From positions 16,678,001 through 16,742,000 of the forward strand of contig CAVNZM010000002.1 of NCBI GenBank assembly GCA_963693365.1: 64,000 bases of DNA. The letters run 5' to 3'. Origin of the DNA: Amoebidium appalachense (taxonomy: Eukaryota; Ichthyosporea). Shown piece after piece: positions 44,530-64,000 of the stretch (positions within the stretch are counted from its first letter, which is position 1; every line of letters starts with the position of its first letter). The notes under the pieces are model-generated. The model made no database searches. It was not told where the DNA came from and saw only the letters and a program-made list of their open reading frames with translations. Position numbers and translations under genes: made by a program.

Positions 44530-45331
44530 ACATGTGTATAATGTGTAGAATACTATGATGTGATACTCTGATGTATCTGAATGCCTGGCCATGGACCATT
44601 TTAATGCTATTTGCTAGCGCTGTGCTCTTGATAAGGCTGTGAATGTATGCATGGTACTAATTGACCTAGTGGTAATGCTCAGCCTAACCTTTTACTGTAA
44701 CTTATCAGATGTGATACTACCGTGAATTTCTGTTCCAGTCCGACCGTATTGAAGAATGTACATGGCGTCGCAGTTACTGATCCCGGGTACCAACAATCTT
44801 TCTCCAGACACAATCATACCCCTGCTTTATCCCGCCATCAACGTTATATGTGCAGGTACATTAGTATTCGATTCGATATGTTTTTATTGACTAACAACAA
44901 CAGGGATAAATGCCCGTTTTTGGTATTAATATTATTATTCAGATATGCTATCAGTTATCTCAAATAGAGCTAAATATCCCCCTGGCACTAGCGCTGTTGG
45001 CAGGTCCACAGTTTGGGTGCCTACTAATTTTCTGCAATTGATCGTTGACAAATCGTTACCGTTAACGTTGCAGTGCCCGAACCGTCAGAACTGTGTGCAC
45101 GTGGTGTTAGTTTGCAGCATAGCTATGTATGTCGTACAACACGGACACGTGCTGTAATTCTAACTGGTTAGATTCGGTTTTTGTCACTTGTTTGGATACC
45201 TTGTCTGTGCCTCCCACAGTGGCCTCGCGAATCATGTATATACGTAGTGCATATGCATTGCCAATAGTATTACATCTAAAAAAACTCCCCCCCCCCCCCC
45301 CCCCCCCCTTCCCCTCTCCCTCCCCCCCTTC

Positions 45332-45365
<34 letters not shown>

Positions 45366-47217
45366 CTCACTCCGAGGCTCCCCTCCTCCGTCTTCCTCCT
45401 CGGCCCACTGTCACCCCCACCCCTCCCTCCCCCCCCCCCCCAAACAAACTTTAGCATGCCCTGACACACGCGGACACAGGCACATACGTGCACGCACCAG
45501 TGCGTGCACGCGCGCACACACACACACACACGTGGCACACACACACAACATGCGCACACACACACACACAGAGAAAGAGAGAGAGACGAGGGAAGGGGTA
45601 CCCGACACACACAGAGAGAGAGAGAGACGAGGGAAGGGGTACCCGGCAGCATGGGGCGGATGGGGGGGGGGGGGAGGGGGAGTCAGAAATAATGTTATCA
45701 GGGCCTAGCCAAAATGCAGTGAAAGCATGAATCACCACCAATGATTACGCCCCTCCCCCCCCCCCCCCCCCCCCCCCCCGCGGTATGTGTGTGTTACAGT
45801 GTGTGTACGTGTGTGTACGTGTGTGTTTGTGTGTGTGTGTGTGTGTATACGTGCATGCGGCACTGCGCGGCGTGCATGCATGCGCGTGTGTGCGACACTG
45901 TGTGTGTCTGTTTGTGTCTGTGTGTGTGCGTGTGTGCGCGTGTGTGTGTGGGTATGTGGGCGTGTGCGTGTGTGTGCACGTGTATCAGACTGAGTGTGTG
46001 TGTGATCTGTTGTTGCGATAAGAGAGGAGGGTGGGGGGAGGAGCCTTAGAGAGGGGGAGGGAGAGGGGAGGTGTGGGGGGGGGGGGGGGGGGGAGGGGAT
46101 GGTCAGATTCCTCGTTTTCAGTGAGGACGACGACGACTTACTTGACTGCATTTACTATCATAGTACAAGTATGAGTCATGCGCAAGTTAGCAAGGTATCA
46201 CATATCTCGGCAATAAGATCTTAGCAATGTCCTATTTTGGATACGAAGAAGTGAGGACACTGAGTCTATTATTACTCAGTCATTTTGCATACACTGCTCC
46301 CCCCCCCTCCCCCCCCCCTCCCCCCATCCCCCTGCATTCCTCTGGAGCCCTGGGAGGCTGGGGGACGCTACCCCTGAGTCAGAACCCCTCGGTGTGTGCC
46401 TGTATGTGGGTGGAAGTATGCAGGGCTGTGATTAAGTACCTTCATCCTCCCCCCCCCCCCCCCCCCTTCCCCCCCCCCCTTCCCCCCCCCCCCCCCCCCC
46501 CTCCCTCCCTCCCGGTATTTCAGTAGACTGCAACTATCACCATATGCATCTGTCTGAAGTTCAGCGATTTTACAACAGCCCGATCACGATTGTGCAAACT
46601 GAGACATGGAGGAACGTCATGTCTGGCAGGTAGGTGCGCGTGTGGCTGCCTACCATATATGTAATATCATACAACTACGGTATTGGTAATCTAATGATTG
46701 GCAAGATTCCGTCCTATGATTCGTCACAGTAGATGGGCTCCACAGCACTGCCTGCCCATGCCATGAACTGAGTCTAAACCCCTCTAAGTCATACTTACCA
46801 ATAACATTGCGTGAGCGTGTACGGATTGTGGTGCGGGCAAATTTGACTTGATAAACATATGATGCCTTCCCCCCCCTCCCCCCCCCCCCCCTTTCCCCTC
46901 CCCCCGGGCCCCCCCCAACCCATCTTCGTCCCTCTGTCTCTCATGCATCCCCCCTCCCCCCCTCCCCCCCCCCCCCCCCCCCCCCCCTCCTCCCCCTCCC
47001 TCCCCCTCCTCCCCTACTGCTTCCACTTGGGCTTCATCTCAGGTTACCCGAGGCTCCCAGCCAGTTTTTCCACACTACATGAACCACTCGGAGCTCTCTC
47101 ACCCTTACTCTCTCACAATATTTCCATTCCCCCCCCCCCCCCCACCACCACCACCACCACCACCACCATCCCCACCACCACACACACACACACACACACA
47201 CATACCCCTTCCTCTCT

Positions 47218-47255
<38 letters not shown>

Positions 47256-48621
47256 CCCCCCCCTCTCTCCCTGTGTTTCTACTGTCGACATATAGTTGAG
47301 AAAAATACCGCTAATGATGATGTCCCCACGGGTCACCATTGCCTATTTCCGACCACTTTTAACCCCCCCCCCCCCCCCCCCTCAAATGATTGCAGGAATC
47401 CCTCCCCCTCCCCCCCCCCCCCCCCCCCCCCCACCCCACCCCCTCCCCCACCGCATGCACATACACACTACCACCACCTCCTCCTAGCCTCCTCCTGATA
47501 CCATCACCGCGACCCCCGTCCCCCCCCCCCCACCGTATAATACTCCCCACATGCCTGCCCTCCCGAGGCTCCCCCCCCTCCTCCACCCGAGGTCCCCCCA
47601 TCCCCCCGAGCCCCGCCTGCCTTCTATACATAGGTCGCTTGTACGGCTGAATAGTCATGTACATATCGAATTAAGTTCAGCGAAATAAAGGCCGCTCTTT
47701 TCAGGTGCCGAGTGTGAGAGATGGGGGCCACCTCCTAGCATGGCCTATGGGGGGCCCATGCAAATCCCAATAAAGACTAATCACGTTGCACACAGGGCTG
47801 TGCTGTTAATTGCAGGTAGGTCTAGGGGGTGCCTCAAGTGGACCTGGCCGGGTTATCTCCCCTATTTCGCCCACTTTGCCCCACACGCCGAATAATTCAT
47901 CGCCAACCCCCCCCCCCCCCCCCCCCCCCACCCCCCCTTCTCCACCATCCCTTCCCCCCCTCCCCCCTTCTCCCCTCGCCCCCCTTCGGGCCCCCACCTC
48001 CCCTGCCTTGCGCATTCATAGACACACGTGCACACACTGGCTGACGAATTTGTTTCTTTTAGCACTTGTTGAATAGTTCCTACTGCCTATATAGGTTTCC
48101 AGCAACGATTTCCAGAATACTCTTTTTCAGTGGCTCCGAAAGTTTTATTTACCGGTTGGCACTGCAAGCCCATACGCACGTCAATGTGTGTCTCCTAAGC
48201 CTTCTCACGACCAGTTTGGGTTTCTGCCGTCATATATATACCTGTAAAATATATAACACACTTTGAGTATTCCATCTTGCTACCATTTGCGTCTCTAATC
48301 CCATTTAATCAATGTAAACTTGACTGAGCTCTAATATTTGAACATGAATCCCATCTAATCGTTACTACATATTTACATGGTGCCTAAATCTCAGTGGGTC
48401 TCATACATGACACCGGGAAGCCTGTTTGCGACTCGTTTGTGCTAAGTGAAATTTCCTCTTGCCTAAATTTCATTGGTTCTTATACAATACACACCTGTAC
48501 ACTTGTCAAATTTGCACCGATCGAGGTCCCCATTCCCACCCCCCCCCCTCACTCCCACACCCACACACAACACCGCTGCCCTTCCTGAAGCCTCCCACTT
48601 AGGCAAATGCAACATTCTCAA

Positions 48622-48656
<35 letters not shown>

Positions 48657-48756
48657 CCGGCCTCCCCACACACACACAGACATTGCTTTGACCTACCCTG
48701 AAACCCACAAGCCAAAAGAATATTTACTATTTTACCCAGATGGCTCATGGTCAGCA
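44530..48756. other. Intergenic region with microsatellites, no well-supported gene
   Basis: It contains C runs (45286-45308, 45336-45364, 45758-45779, 46449-46501, 46967-46987, 47222-47252, 48626-48655), CA and TG tracts (45510-45570, 45785-45990, 47160-47200) and a 45-bp near-duplicate at 45586-45647. Unique stretches at 44600-45280, 46100-46300, 47640-47900 and 48040-48480 hold short open frames without family signatures. One exon-like unit is listed separately. Confidence 0.5.
46524..46629 (+). other. Possible orphan exon (106 nt)
   Basis: It is bounded by TTTCAG at 46523 and GTAGGT at 46630 and is open in one frame (DCNYHHMHLSEVQRFYNSP, then TIVQTETWRNVMSG). No flanking exon could be joined with confidence and no family is recognised. 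Confidence 0.3.
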
Positions 48757-52009
<3,253 letters not shown>

Positions 52010-53480
52010 TATAGTGGTGCCGAATGGTGGCGTGATAAGAAACAACGTGTTTGTTGCTCGAACTGCGCTAACATAACTGGCACAGATTTTTTTTTCTTCA
52101 AATGGTACAACTCTGAAGTGCAGTGGCAACAAGAGGAACTTCTTCGGCTGACTGACTGCCTGTAAAGATGTAAAGCCCGGGCCCCCCATAGGCGTGCCCT
52201 AGTCTGCCCAGTCGCTATGTACATGTGCTCAGCAGTACGACCCAGGCTCGTTTCCCGAAGTAGCACGATAATTATACGGTCATTTACTAAACCATGTTCC
52301 CACTTTTTTTGTGTGTTATATAAGTATTGAAAGAAAAGAGATGAGTAACTAGTGCACCTTGACCTGGATTTCAAGTTGGATGTGTCACTTGGGGTGGTGC
52401 TTTTGCAATTGCATACCGTGTTTTACGTTTGCTTTTGTTGCATTCCTAGACCGATCTCAGATCTATTTCTCTGATCGGATTGGCGGATACTATTGTAAGC
52501 ACATCCAATCGCTGCATTCGACAACAAAATAGCTGCCAAGGCCTACCCTGCAGCTAATGTAGAGGCAGGTCGCAACCCTACATAAAAAAAGCCATAGTAA
52601 TATCCTGAATAAAAATATTCGGTGCCAGGCCGGAATAAGATATCCTAGATAGGATGTCTTGATCGTTTCACGTGACATGCACGTTAGTCTTTGACGTAGC
52701 ATAGCTGCATTCCAGCTGGCATTCCGATGGTTGAGCGGGCACCACTACCGAAGTGTTTTTAAAAGTTATGATTATTAAGCCAATAGTATTTTGAGGTTAA
52801 TTGGTAAACCGCCCTAATGTCATTAGGAAAATTGGTAAAATGACTGACGTCTTCTATTTATAACCTAATTTGGCTAATCTGTAGCAGTGACGTGTGATCG
52901 ACAGCCTCACCGTAACGGCGTGACCGCCGGCGTCTGACCTGGCAGAGTCCGAATTTCCGAAACATTGGTTATGGGTAATAATAGTTAAATCAATACTCTA
53001 CCAGTAATCTCATATTATTCCCACAAGATCACAAATATCCCTAAAATATAAAAAGACATGCAAGACTCGGTACAAAAGCGGCCCACGGCCCGTGGATCCG
53101 CCCAGACCAATCGCGATCGCTGACGTCACAAACCGTGCGTTTTATTGGCTGAACCAAAACTTTCAAGAAATCGTACGTGCGCGCTTTTGACCACAACCCG
53201 CAACTGCAAGTTTCACTTTCCAGACTCTTTCATCATTTACTTAGAAGGCTTTCAAAGTTAACTATTGTAGGTAAAGGATCTAAGGCGTGGAAGAAAAGAA
53301 GTACCGGTTGTAAGAAGCTGCCATATTAGCCATATAGCTTTTGTTGCCTATACATGGTGCCTTCTTGACTGCAAAGCAACAGTACTGGTTACTCTTGGTG
53401 GATTACCTTTTCTTGGGCGCTTTCAACACGGTTTGCGTCTTTTAATCCTTCATAGCCTGCTTCTTGATTAGAACGAAAAT
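52010..53480. promoter_or_regulatory. Divergent region between the F-box/ankyrin gene and ORMDL
   Basis: 1.47 kb, free of microsatellites, between two head-to-head genes. Near 53081-53150 it holds CCCACGGCCCGTGG, a CCAAT box (53107-53111), a perfect CRE palindrome TGACGTCA (53121-53128) and an inverted CCAAT box (ATTGG, 53144-53148), a likely core promoter for ORMDL about 330 bp upstream of its ATG. Nothing else was identified. Confidence 0.55.
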
Positions 53481-54741
53481 ATGGCACCGTCAGTGAAAGA
53501 AAAGCAGGAATGGGCGAGATATGAAAATGTTAAATCACAAAACGATCTTCTCGGCCCTTTGCCAAACCCAAACATCACCGTTTTTGAGCACCCAGCCTCC
53601 TACGTGGTGTGCATTCTCTTGATTCTGCTTGGCAGGCTAGTTGCTGGCTGTTTCACGAGCGACGTGGGCACGGCGTGGTTCTTCACCAACACAGGACACA
53701 ACATTGTAAGGCTGCCTTCCTCCAACCTCCCCCCCCCCCCCCTCCCCCCTCCCCCTACCCCCTCCCCCCTCGCCCATTTGGGGGTCTTCTCTGTTGCTCC
53801 GTCTTCTGGCCCCTTTCCGTCCCCTGTTGCCGCTCACGTCCCCCTTCCCCCCTTTTCTTTCCGCGTTTTCCCGTCGAACTTTACTTTTGGCATACCAGGC
53901 GTTTTTCAGCGTCCTTTCATGACCTCCTTCGACAGTCTCTTTACTGAATTAAGCTGGTGTTGGGTTCTTTTTAGCTAACCCCTTCTATATCCATATTCTT
54001 ATATTTTTCTGTGAAGTGTCCATGCACTCGTGTGCGCTTGCTGAAGCTCTCACAGCATGGGAGTGACTGCTTGAGAAGAGTTGTTGCATAGAAACTTTCC
54101 AGAGTTGAGCTACCCTCTGATGGTTACAGCTGGTTGTTTTATGTAGTTTTGCGCCACCCTCCCCACCCTTTCTCTAACTGCCTTTATTAATTTTTGTTTT
54201 GTTTTACGTTTGTGGCTTTGGTTCCTTACTTCATTTACTGAGTCTCTATTGTAAGATTAGTCGTATAATCCTAAGGGACTTCTCAGTTGTCTTTTGTCAG
54301 TGATGCTCTGTCTGCCAGTCCAGTTTTTCGGCTCTCCCTTTACGTGTTATGTGACAGTGCTCCCTGGTCATTCTGTGCCTGTCTGTGGTTGGTTCTGTTG
54401 GTGGCTTCCCTGCACGCATCAGCACGGTAGCCATTTTAGCTGCCAGCGGAATCTTAGGCACCTAAATCATTCCTCGTCGTTATTGTGAAAGATGTTTAAG
54501 GATTTTTATACCACTATCTGCTCATTTTGACTTGAGTGCCCGCTTATTGCCTTTCGATCCTCCACCCCCCCTCCCCTGCCCCCCCTCCCTGCCCCTCTTT
54601 CCCCCCCAGTTTAGATCCAGCTTTTCCATCTCTCTTCCCCCCCCCCCCCCCCCCTCTCCCCCTTTCCCCCCCCCCCCCCCCCCCCCCCCCCCCTTCCTCC
54701 CCTCCTCCTCTGCCCATGCTCCTTTTCTCCACGTCTTGACA

Positions 54742-54772
<31 letters not shown>

Positions 54773-55397
54773 ACACTCTCTCTCTCTCTCTCTCTCTCTT
54801 TCCTACGTCTTTAAACCTCCTCCCCCCCCCCCCCCCTCCTCCCCCCCCCCGCTGGCCGCCACCACCCTCTTTCTCTTTCTTCACTCTCCCCAACCTCGAA
54901 CACCTCTCCCCCTTGATATTCTTTCTTTTGTACCATGCCTCACAGCTGCTTGGTTATTTGATTTCTCTTAGTTGGTTTGCTTTCGTTTAGTCTTCTTCGT
55001 ATGTTAAACCTGATTTTCTTTTTGACCTGCTGATCCCCCCCCCCCCCCCCCCCCCTCCCCCGCCCGGGGGCTCCTCGCAACCCTCCCCACCGTCCTTCCC
55101 CTTCCTCCTCCCGTTAACATTCTTCATCTGATTCTTTTAAACCCCTCCCCCCCCCCCCCCCCCCCCCCTTGCCTCTTCTTCCTTAGCAGACCTGGTAGAT
55201 CACATGCTCCAAGACCTGAGCCTCTTTATGTCCTGTCTGTTTCTTGGCCCCCTGCTTTCCCTTTTCGGACTCTCCCTCATCCCTCCCGGCCCACACCTGA
55301 GGATGGGCTCTGCTTGCTTTTTATGTGTGGTTTGGACTCTGCCTTGTGTTGTTCGTTGTGAGTGTGTGCTACGTATTCTATAACACATTCTCAACAC

Positions 55398-55466
<69 letters not shown>

Positions 55467-55872
55467 ACACACCTGATGTAACTAGATGCATGCAAGTAGT
55501 GCCTTTCATGTGTACCCCCACAGCCACTCGGACTTCCTAACCTCCCTCAATCCCCATCATGCCCCCTCAATGCAAACTCCCCCACCCATTCCTCTTAACC
55601 CCTACTGCCCCACTGTTGCACTTCAACCTATTTCTATTTATCTGGTTCAGAATTCTTGTCCCCTGAAACCCTCCCTCTTTCTGGTAGCGATTTCTGTACT
55701 CATCATCCCCCCCCCCCCCTCTCTCCGCCCCTCCCCCCTACCTGGGGAACTTCCAGCAGGGAGTCATTGTGTTTTTGTGAGCATGTGTGACGTGTGTTCA
55801 TTGATGTGCATGGTCGGTCATGTTGACCTTATTATCTTTGCTGCCCATTTCTTTCCCTACAACCTGTCTGTA

Positions 55873-55920
<48 letters not shown>

Positions 55921-56301
55921 ACCACCACCACCACCACCACCGCCCGCCTACCCGCCTACCCTCCCATTTCGCTGCTTGATATCCTGCCCTTTGTATGCCT
56001 CCTGCCTGCCTGTCCTCCACGTCTACTCTTTGTGCCCCTCTTTGCTCCTGTGCTCCCTTAATGTGCCTGCCAGTAACCCCCCCCCCCCCCCCCCTCCCCC
56101 CCCCTCCCCTTTTTGGCGGTGCTCACTCATGGTCTCCCCGCCTCTTCTCCCTGTGTCTTTGTATGTTTCTTAGGCTTTGAACGCCAGCCCCTTCAACCTT
56201 TTTTTGAACGCCAGCCCCATCAACCTTTTTTTGCTACTCTTTCTATGGTTTTTGCATGTCTTTCGGTTACTCTTTGTCCTGTAATCGCTTTGCCGCTTCA
56301 G

Positions 56302-56334
<33 letters not shown>

Positions 56335-57085
56335 GCCCGCCCCGCCCCGCCCCACTTCTCCCCCTTGCCCAAACACACACACACGTTGCACCAACTCCAC
56401 CCTTGTAACTGCAATGTTACTGCCCTCCCCCCCCCCCCCCCCCCCTCCCCCCCCCCCCTCGCCCTGCCCCGCCACCCCCCTTGATCTTGCCAGCGTTCTA
56501 TTTTACTTTACACCCACTGTCCACCTATAACCGGCCTAATCATTTCTGGAGGTTACTCTGCTGGTCTGCTCTGTCATTCCCGGTGCCTATAGTTATGCTT
56601 TAGTGTTCCGCCCTCTGATGCCCACATCCCCCTCCCCCCCCCCCCCCCCTCCCCCCCCCCCAAAACACACACACACACACACACAAGTCGATCATGACCA
56701 TGCCGTGTTAACATTTTGCCTCGGGCGCCTTTACCCACACCAATCAGCTTCCCCCTCCATTCAATCCCTAGCCACCAGCCATACTGTTCCCTCCCCTCAT
56801 CGGGGCTCCCCTCATTTATTCACCGACCATACCGTTTCTCCCCCCATCCACTCCTAATACACCAAATATACCGTTCCCTCACATTCCATACATTACACGT
56901 GCCCGGAGTCCCCCCCCCCCCCCCCCCCATCTCGCCTGGGTCGAAACTCGGGGACTGTGGAAGACGTGGCCCCCCCCCTGAGGATGGGCTCTGCTTATTA
57001 TGCATACTCTTTATGTATGGTTTGCATTCTACATCGTGTTATCCGTTTGTTCTTGAGTACTTCGTAGTTTATGACGCATTCCCAA

Positions 57086-57116
<31 letters not shown>

Positions 57117-58146
57117 CAAAAGAAAAAGGCAAATTTACAGCATCGTTTGCCTTGTACCGGGTTTTATTTTCCAACGCGTAGTTGTATAACACACATCCAT
57201 GCACTTATTATACCTGGGTTGCAAGCACACCCACAGCACACACACACGTACCAACCCACCCAACACCCAACCAGATCCCAACACCCACCCACCCACCCAC
57301 CCACCCACCCACCCACCCACCCACCCACCCACCCACCCACCCACCCACCCACCCACCCACCCACCCACCCACCCACCCACGTACACCCACCCACGTACAG
57401 GTGACGTACATCATCTTCCACTACCTCAAGGGCACGCCGTTCGACCAGGACCAGGGCAAGTATGCGCGGCTGACCTACTGGGAGCAGCTGGACTATGGCG
57501 AGCAGTACACCACCGTGCGCAAGTTCTACACCCTCGTCCCCATGGTCCTGTACGTCAAACACCGCCCCTCCCTCCCTTCTCAATCGTCAACACAAACCTT
57601 ATCCCTGCCTTCTGGCGGGGTCGGGTCCCCTGTCTCCTCCACTTGCTTTTCCTTGGTACCCATGCAGACACACAGGCACACATGGGCACGCAGACGCACA
57701 GGCACACAGGCACACATGGGCATGCAGGCACACAGGCACACAGACATACATGGGCATGCACGCACACATGGGCATGCAGGCACACAGGCACACATGGGTG
57801 TGCAGATACGCAGGCACACATGGGCATGCAGACACACATGGGCATGCAGACACACATGGGCATGCAGACACACATGGGCATGCAGACACACATGGGCATG
57901 CAGGCACACAGGCACGCACGGACATGCAGACACGGGCACAAATGGGCATGCAGACACTCAGGCACACAGATGTACCCAAGTGGGCAGGCAGACACACTGG
58001 CACACACACGTGCACACGTGGGCATGCAGACACACGGGCACACACACGTAACCCAGTGCGTGTGCGTGCACGTAGGCAGAATCGTTAACCCCTGCACATC
58101 CACACCCACACAAACACAGATGTGCCCACACCCACTTGGCCCCCCC

Positions 58147-58209
<63 letters not shown>

Positions 58210-58505
58210 ACACACACGTGTCTCCCTGTGACCACCCTGTATGCACTCCGACACCCCTGGGCATGCACACCTTCTTGCCCATGCAGACCAAGTCCCACCC
58301 CCACCTTTGCACACGTGAGCCTTATCTTCCCCCTCTGACCCTGCTTTTCCTTCATGGATGCCCCCCCACCACCAGGTTCCTGATAGCCAACCATTACTGC
58401 ACGGGGTTTCAGTGGTGGTGCCAGGTGGTGCAGTTTGCCATCATCCTCATTGGCAAGAGCCCGGCAATGCACAAGGTCCGCATATTCGGCATCGGCAGAT
58501 ACTGA
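53481..58505 (+). CDS. ORMDL: ORMDL-family protein (serine palmitoyltransferase regulator), 3 exons
   Basis: ORM/ORMDL proteins are ER membrane proteins that restrain serine palmitoyltransferase and so set sphingolipid synthesis. Exons are 53481-53705, 57401-57549 and 58376-58505; phases join to 167 aa, slightly longer than the 153 aa of animal ORMDLs because of the N-terminus. Hydrophobic segments are YVVCILLILLGRLVAGCF and WWCQVVQFAIILIG, with others between. Family motifs are GTAWFFTNTGHN, HYLKGTPFDQDQGKYARLTY, WEQLDYGEQYTTVRKF and the C-terminal KVRIFGIGRY. No N-terminal phosphoserine cluster like that of yeast Orm1/2 is obvious. Intron 1 (3.7 kb) carries two copies of the dispersed repeat and an (ACCC)n tract ending at the acceptor; intron 2 carries an 18-bp minisatellite. 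An AATAAA lies near 59003. Confidence 0.93.
53706..55290. other. First part of ORMDL intron 1
   Basis: C runs at 53729-53741, 54639-54653, 54667-54693, 54742-54759, 54821-54835, 55036-55055 and 55150-55169, CA then CT at 54760-54800, and otherwise T-rich unique DNA. No exon was seen. Confidence 0.75.
55295..55452 (+). repeat. Dispersed poly(C)-ended repeat, copy F, with a 54-nt C run
   Basis: A short, diverged 3' part (CTGAGGATGGGCTCTGCTTGC ... ATAACACATTCTCAACACT) followed by C at 55399-55452 and then CA. Confidence 0.75.
55875..55920. repeat. 46-nt C homopolymer then CCA repeats
   Basis: Poly(C) followed by (CCA)n to 55943, in ORMDL intron 1. Further C runs occur at 56077-56092, 56300-56332 and 56427-56447. 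Confidence 0.95.
56935..57112 (+). repeat. Dispersed poly(C)-ended repeat, copy G (3' half)
   Basis: It begins at CTGGGTCGAAACTCGGGGAC and continues through GAGGATGGGCTCTGCTTATT to GACGCATTCCCAA and a C run. It is close to copies A and E. Confidence 0.8.
57281..57382. repeat. (ACCC)n tandem repeat, about 25 units
   Basis: Perfect CCCA units end about 18 bp before the acceptor of ORMDL exon 2. Confidence 0.95.
57660..58050. repeat. Minisatellite with 18-bp core unit
   Basis: The unit CAGACACACATGGGCATG is perfect over about five copies at 57820-57905 and diverged on both sides, in ORMDL intron 2. A C run of about 50 nt follows at 58146-58195. Confidence 0.9.
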
Positions 58506-58819
58506 CGAGATATACGTGGTACATGTGATAGGTTAGAGAGAAATGTTGGGATATGGGCGGGATAGATGTGTGGACCTTTTTCCTGAGACTTGTAACTTTG
58601 CCCCCCCCCCCCCTTTTTTTTTTTTTTTTTTGGCATTTCCCCCCCTCTTTTAGCCCTGCTGCTCGTCACTCTTTTTGGCAATTTGGTGTGAAGTCTGAAC
58701 TACTTTGCTTCTGCTCTGTTATATACCTTTGTCTTGATTTGATCTTTTTGGGGGGGGAGGGGGGAGGGGAGGGGGTTTGATTGGTTGTGTGTGTCTGTGT
58801 TGTGTGCCTATGTGTGTGC

Positions 58820-58860
<41 letters not shown>

Positions 58861-59160
58861 GGGGGAGGCTATGAATGCAACGTGAGAACGGACCTGTGGT
58901 TTTGTAGCAGCGGGCAGAAGGCGTCCCTGTGTGTCCCGGGGGGGGGGGGGGGGGATATGGGACGTGTATGGTACACGTGTGTGTCCGCTTCACTGCAACT
59001 GGTAAATAAATTAGCTGCAAACTCTTCACTAGATCTATTTTATAACCGCGTGGATGGACATAGGTTAGTTTTACCTCTCTGTTTTTTGATGTTTTTTGAT
59101 GTTTTTTTTTTTCTTTTCGATATCCAGTGTTATATTGTGCTCTTGTTGAGTTGGGTGGGT

Positions 59161-59237
<77 letters not shown>

Positions 59238-59700
59238 GGAGAGGCAAGACTTTGATGTACGTAGAACAAGCAAATGCCCGGGTGGCAGTGTTTCACCATG
59301 ATCACATGATAAAATTAAATGACTTTTTGATGCACCCATGAGCATGTATGGTGGGCACAGCAGTTGTTGAAAACCCTTGGGTTGGCTGTCTGGCAGTATC
59401 AGGTACTGCCTGCAAACACCTGTGCTTGGTGACCCAGTGTGCACATATACATGGGCACCGCGCACGCGGGCGCGAGCGTGTTTGTGTGTGTGTGTGTTTG
59501 TGTCACGGTGGCTGCATGCGCACGCACGTGTGTGTGTGTGTGTGTGTTTGTGTGTGTTTGTGGGGGTGGGGGGGGGGGGGAGGGGGAGGGAGGGAGGGAG
59601 GGAGGGAGGGAGGTCTATAGATCTCTCTCTCTCCCTCCCCTCCCTCCCTCCCTCCATCCCTCCCTCTTTTCCTCCCTCCCTCCCTCCATCTCTCCCTAGG
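58506..59700. other. Downstream of ORMDL: 3' UTR and G-rich DNA
   Basis: C then T run at 58602-58631, TG at 58818-58857, a G run at 58939-58952 and a 76-nt G run at 59161-59236. Short open frames at 58870-58940 and 59240-59340 have no recognised match. Confidence 0.6.
59161..59236. repeat. 76-nt G homopolymer
   Basis: An uninterrupted G run in the DNA downstream of ORMDL. Confidence 0.95.
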
Positions 59701-59884
<184 letters not shown>

Positions 59885-59940
59885 GGGTCCCCGCCGCCCC
59901 TCCCCCCTCCCGCTCCCCCCCCCTCTTCCCCCCATCTCAG

Positions 59941-60012
59941 CTGCAGTTCTCAGATATCTCGAGCGCCTCCCTCGGCCTCAAGATCTCCCCCTGCCAGCCC
60001 ACTCCCCTCTAA
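59941..60012 (+). other. Possible terminal exon
   Basis: After CATCTCAG the frame reads LQFSDISSASLGLKIS and ends at TAA 60010-60012, following a pyrimidine-rich tract that would suit a 3' splice site. No upstream exon was found, so the assignment is weak. Confidence 0.25.
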
Positions 60013-63934
<3,922 letters not shown>

Positions 63935-63935
63935 C

Positions 63936-63936
63936 T

Positions 63937-63999
<63 letters not shown>

Positions 64000-64000
64000 G
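63936..64000. repeat. (TG)n at the right edge
   Basis: A CA tract in gene sense, directly before the acceptor of the penultimate YIPF6-like exon. Confidence 0.9.

Noticed and set aside
57281-57382. A telomeric repeat
   Set aside because: The ACCC unit lacks the T/A pattern of known telomeres and lies inside an ORMDL intron.
59941-60012. A third gene exon confidently placed after ORMDL
   Set aside because: It has an acceptor and a stop but no joining exon or recognisable domain; kept only as a low-confidence entry.

Overview
The window is nuclear DNA from a unicellular eukaryote. Its genes are split by canonical GT-AG introns and encode conserved eukaryotic housekeeping proteins: two eIF3 subunits, TBC1D23, ORMDL, YIPF6 and an RBBP9-type hydrolase. 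The protein set and intron density would fit an opisthokont or holozoan protist, but nothing here fixes the lineage, so I treat that as a weak guess. The non-coding DNA is very unusual. Introns and intergenic DNA are full of long G or C homopolymers (up to 94 nt), (CA)n/(TG)n, (CT)n/(AG)n and minisatellites.

Layout. 239-2677 (-): eIF3 subunit K, running off the left edge. It is head-to-head with 3210-7992 (+), a six-exon RBBP9-like serine hydrolase. 9400-16506 (+): TBC1D23-like trafficking adaptor (TBC, rhodanese and C-terminal domain). 17473-29769: a DIRS/PAT-type tyrosine-recombinase retrotransposon with split direct repeats, read on the minus strand, interrupted at 20160-28518 by a chromodomain Ty3/Gypsy element with near-identical LTRs and a perfect 5-bp target duplication. 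29770-33922: gene-poor DNA with a TATA promoter candidate and a perfect 22-bp hairpin. 33923-41495 (+): eIF3 subunit J, eight exons, with a pogo-like MITE in an intron. 43153-44429 (+): an unrecognised seven-transmembrane protein. 48757-52009 (-): F-box plus ankyrin-repeat protein. 53481-58505 (+): ORMDL sphingolipid regulator. 61668-63934 (-): YIPF6-like Golgi protein, running off the right edge.

The genes are not an operon; each is an independent eukaryotic transcription unit. Shared themes are translation initiation (eIF3k, eIF3j) and the secretory/endosomal system (TBC1D23, ORMDL, YIPF6).

Three genome-level patterns stand out. First, a dispersed repeat family ending in poly(C) has stems kept by compensating changes. 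Second, (CA)n or C tracts on the sense strand run straight into many 3' splice sites. Third, nearly every reading-frame break, in host genes and transposons alike, falls at a homopolymer, so homopolymer lengths in this assembly, or in the genome itself, are unstable. Exon borders were placed by eye from splice signals, reading phase and remembered family sequences; no search was run.
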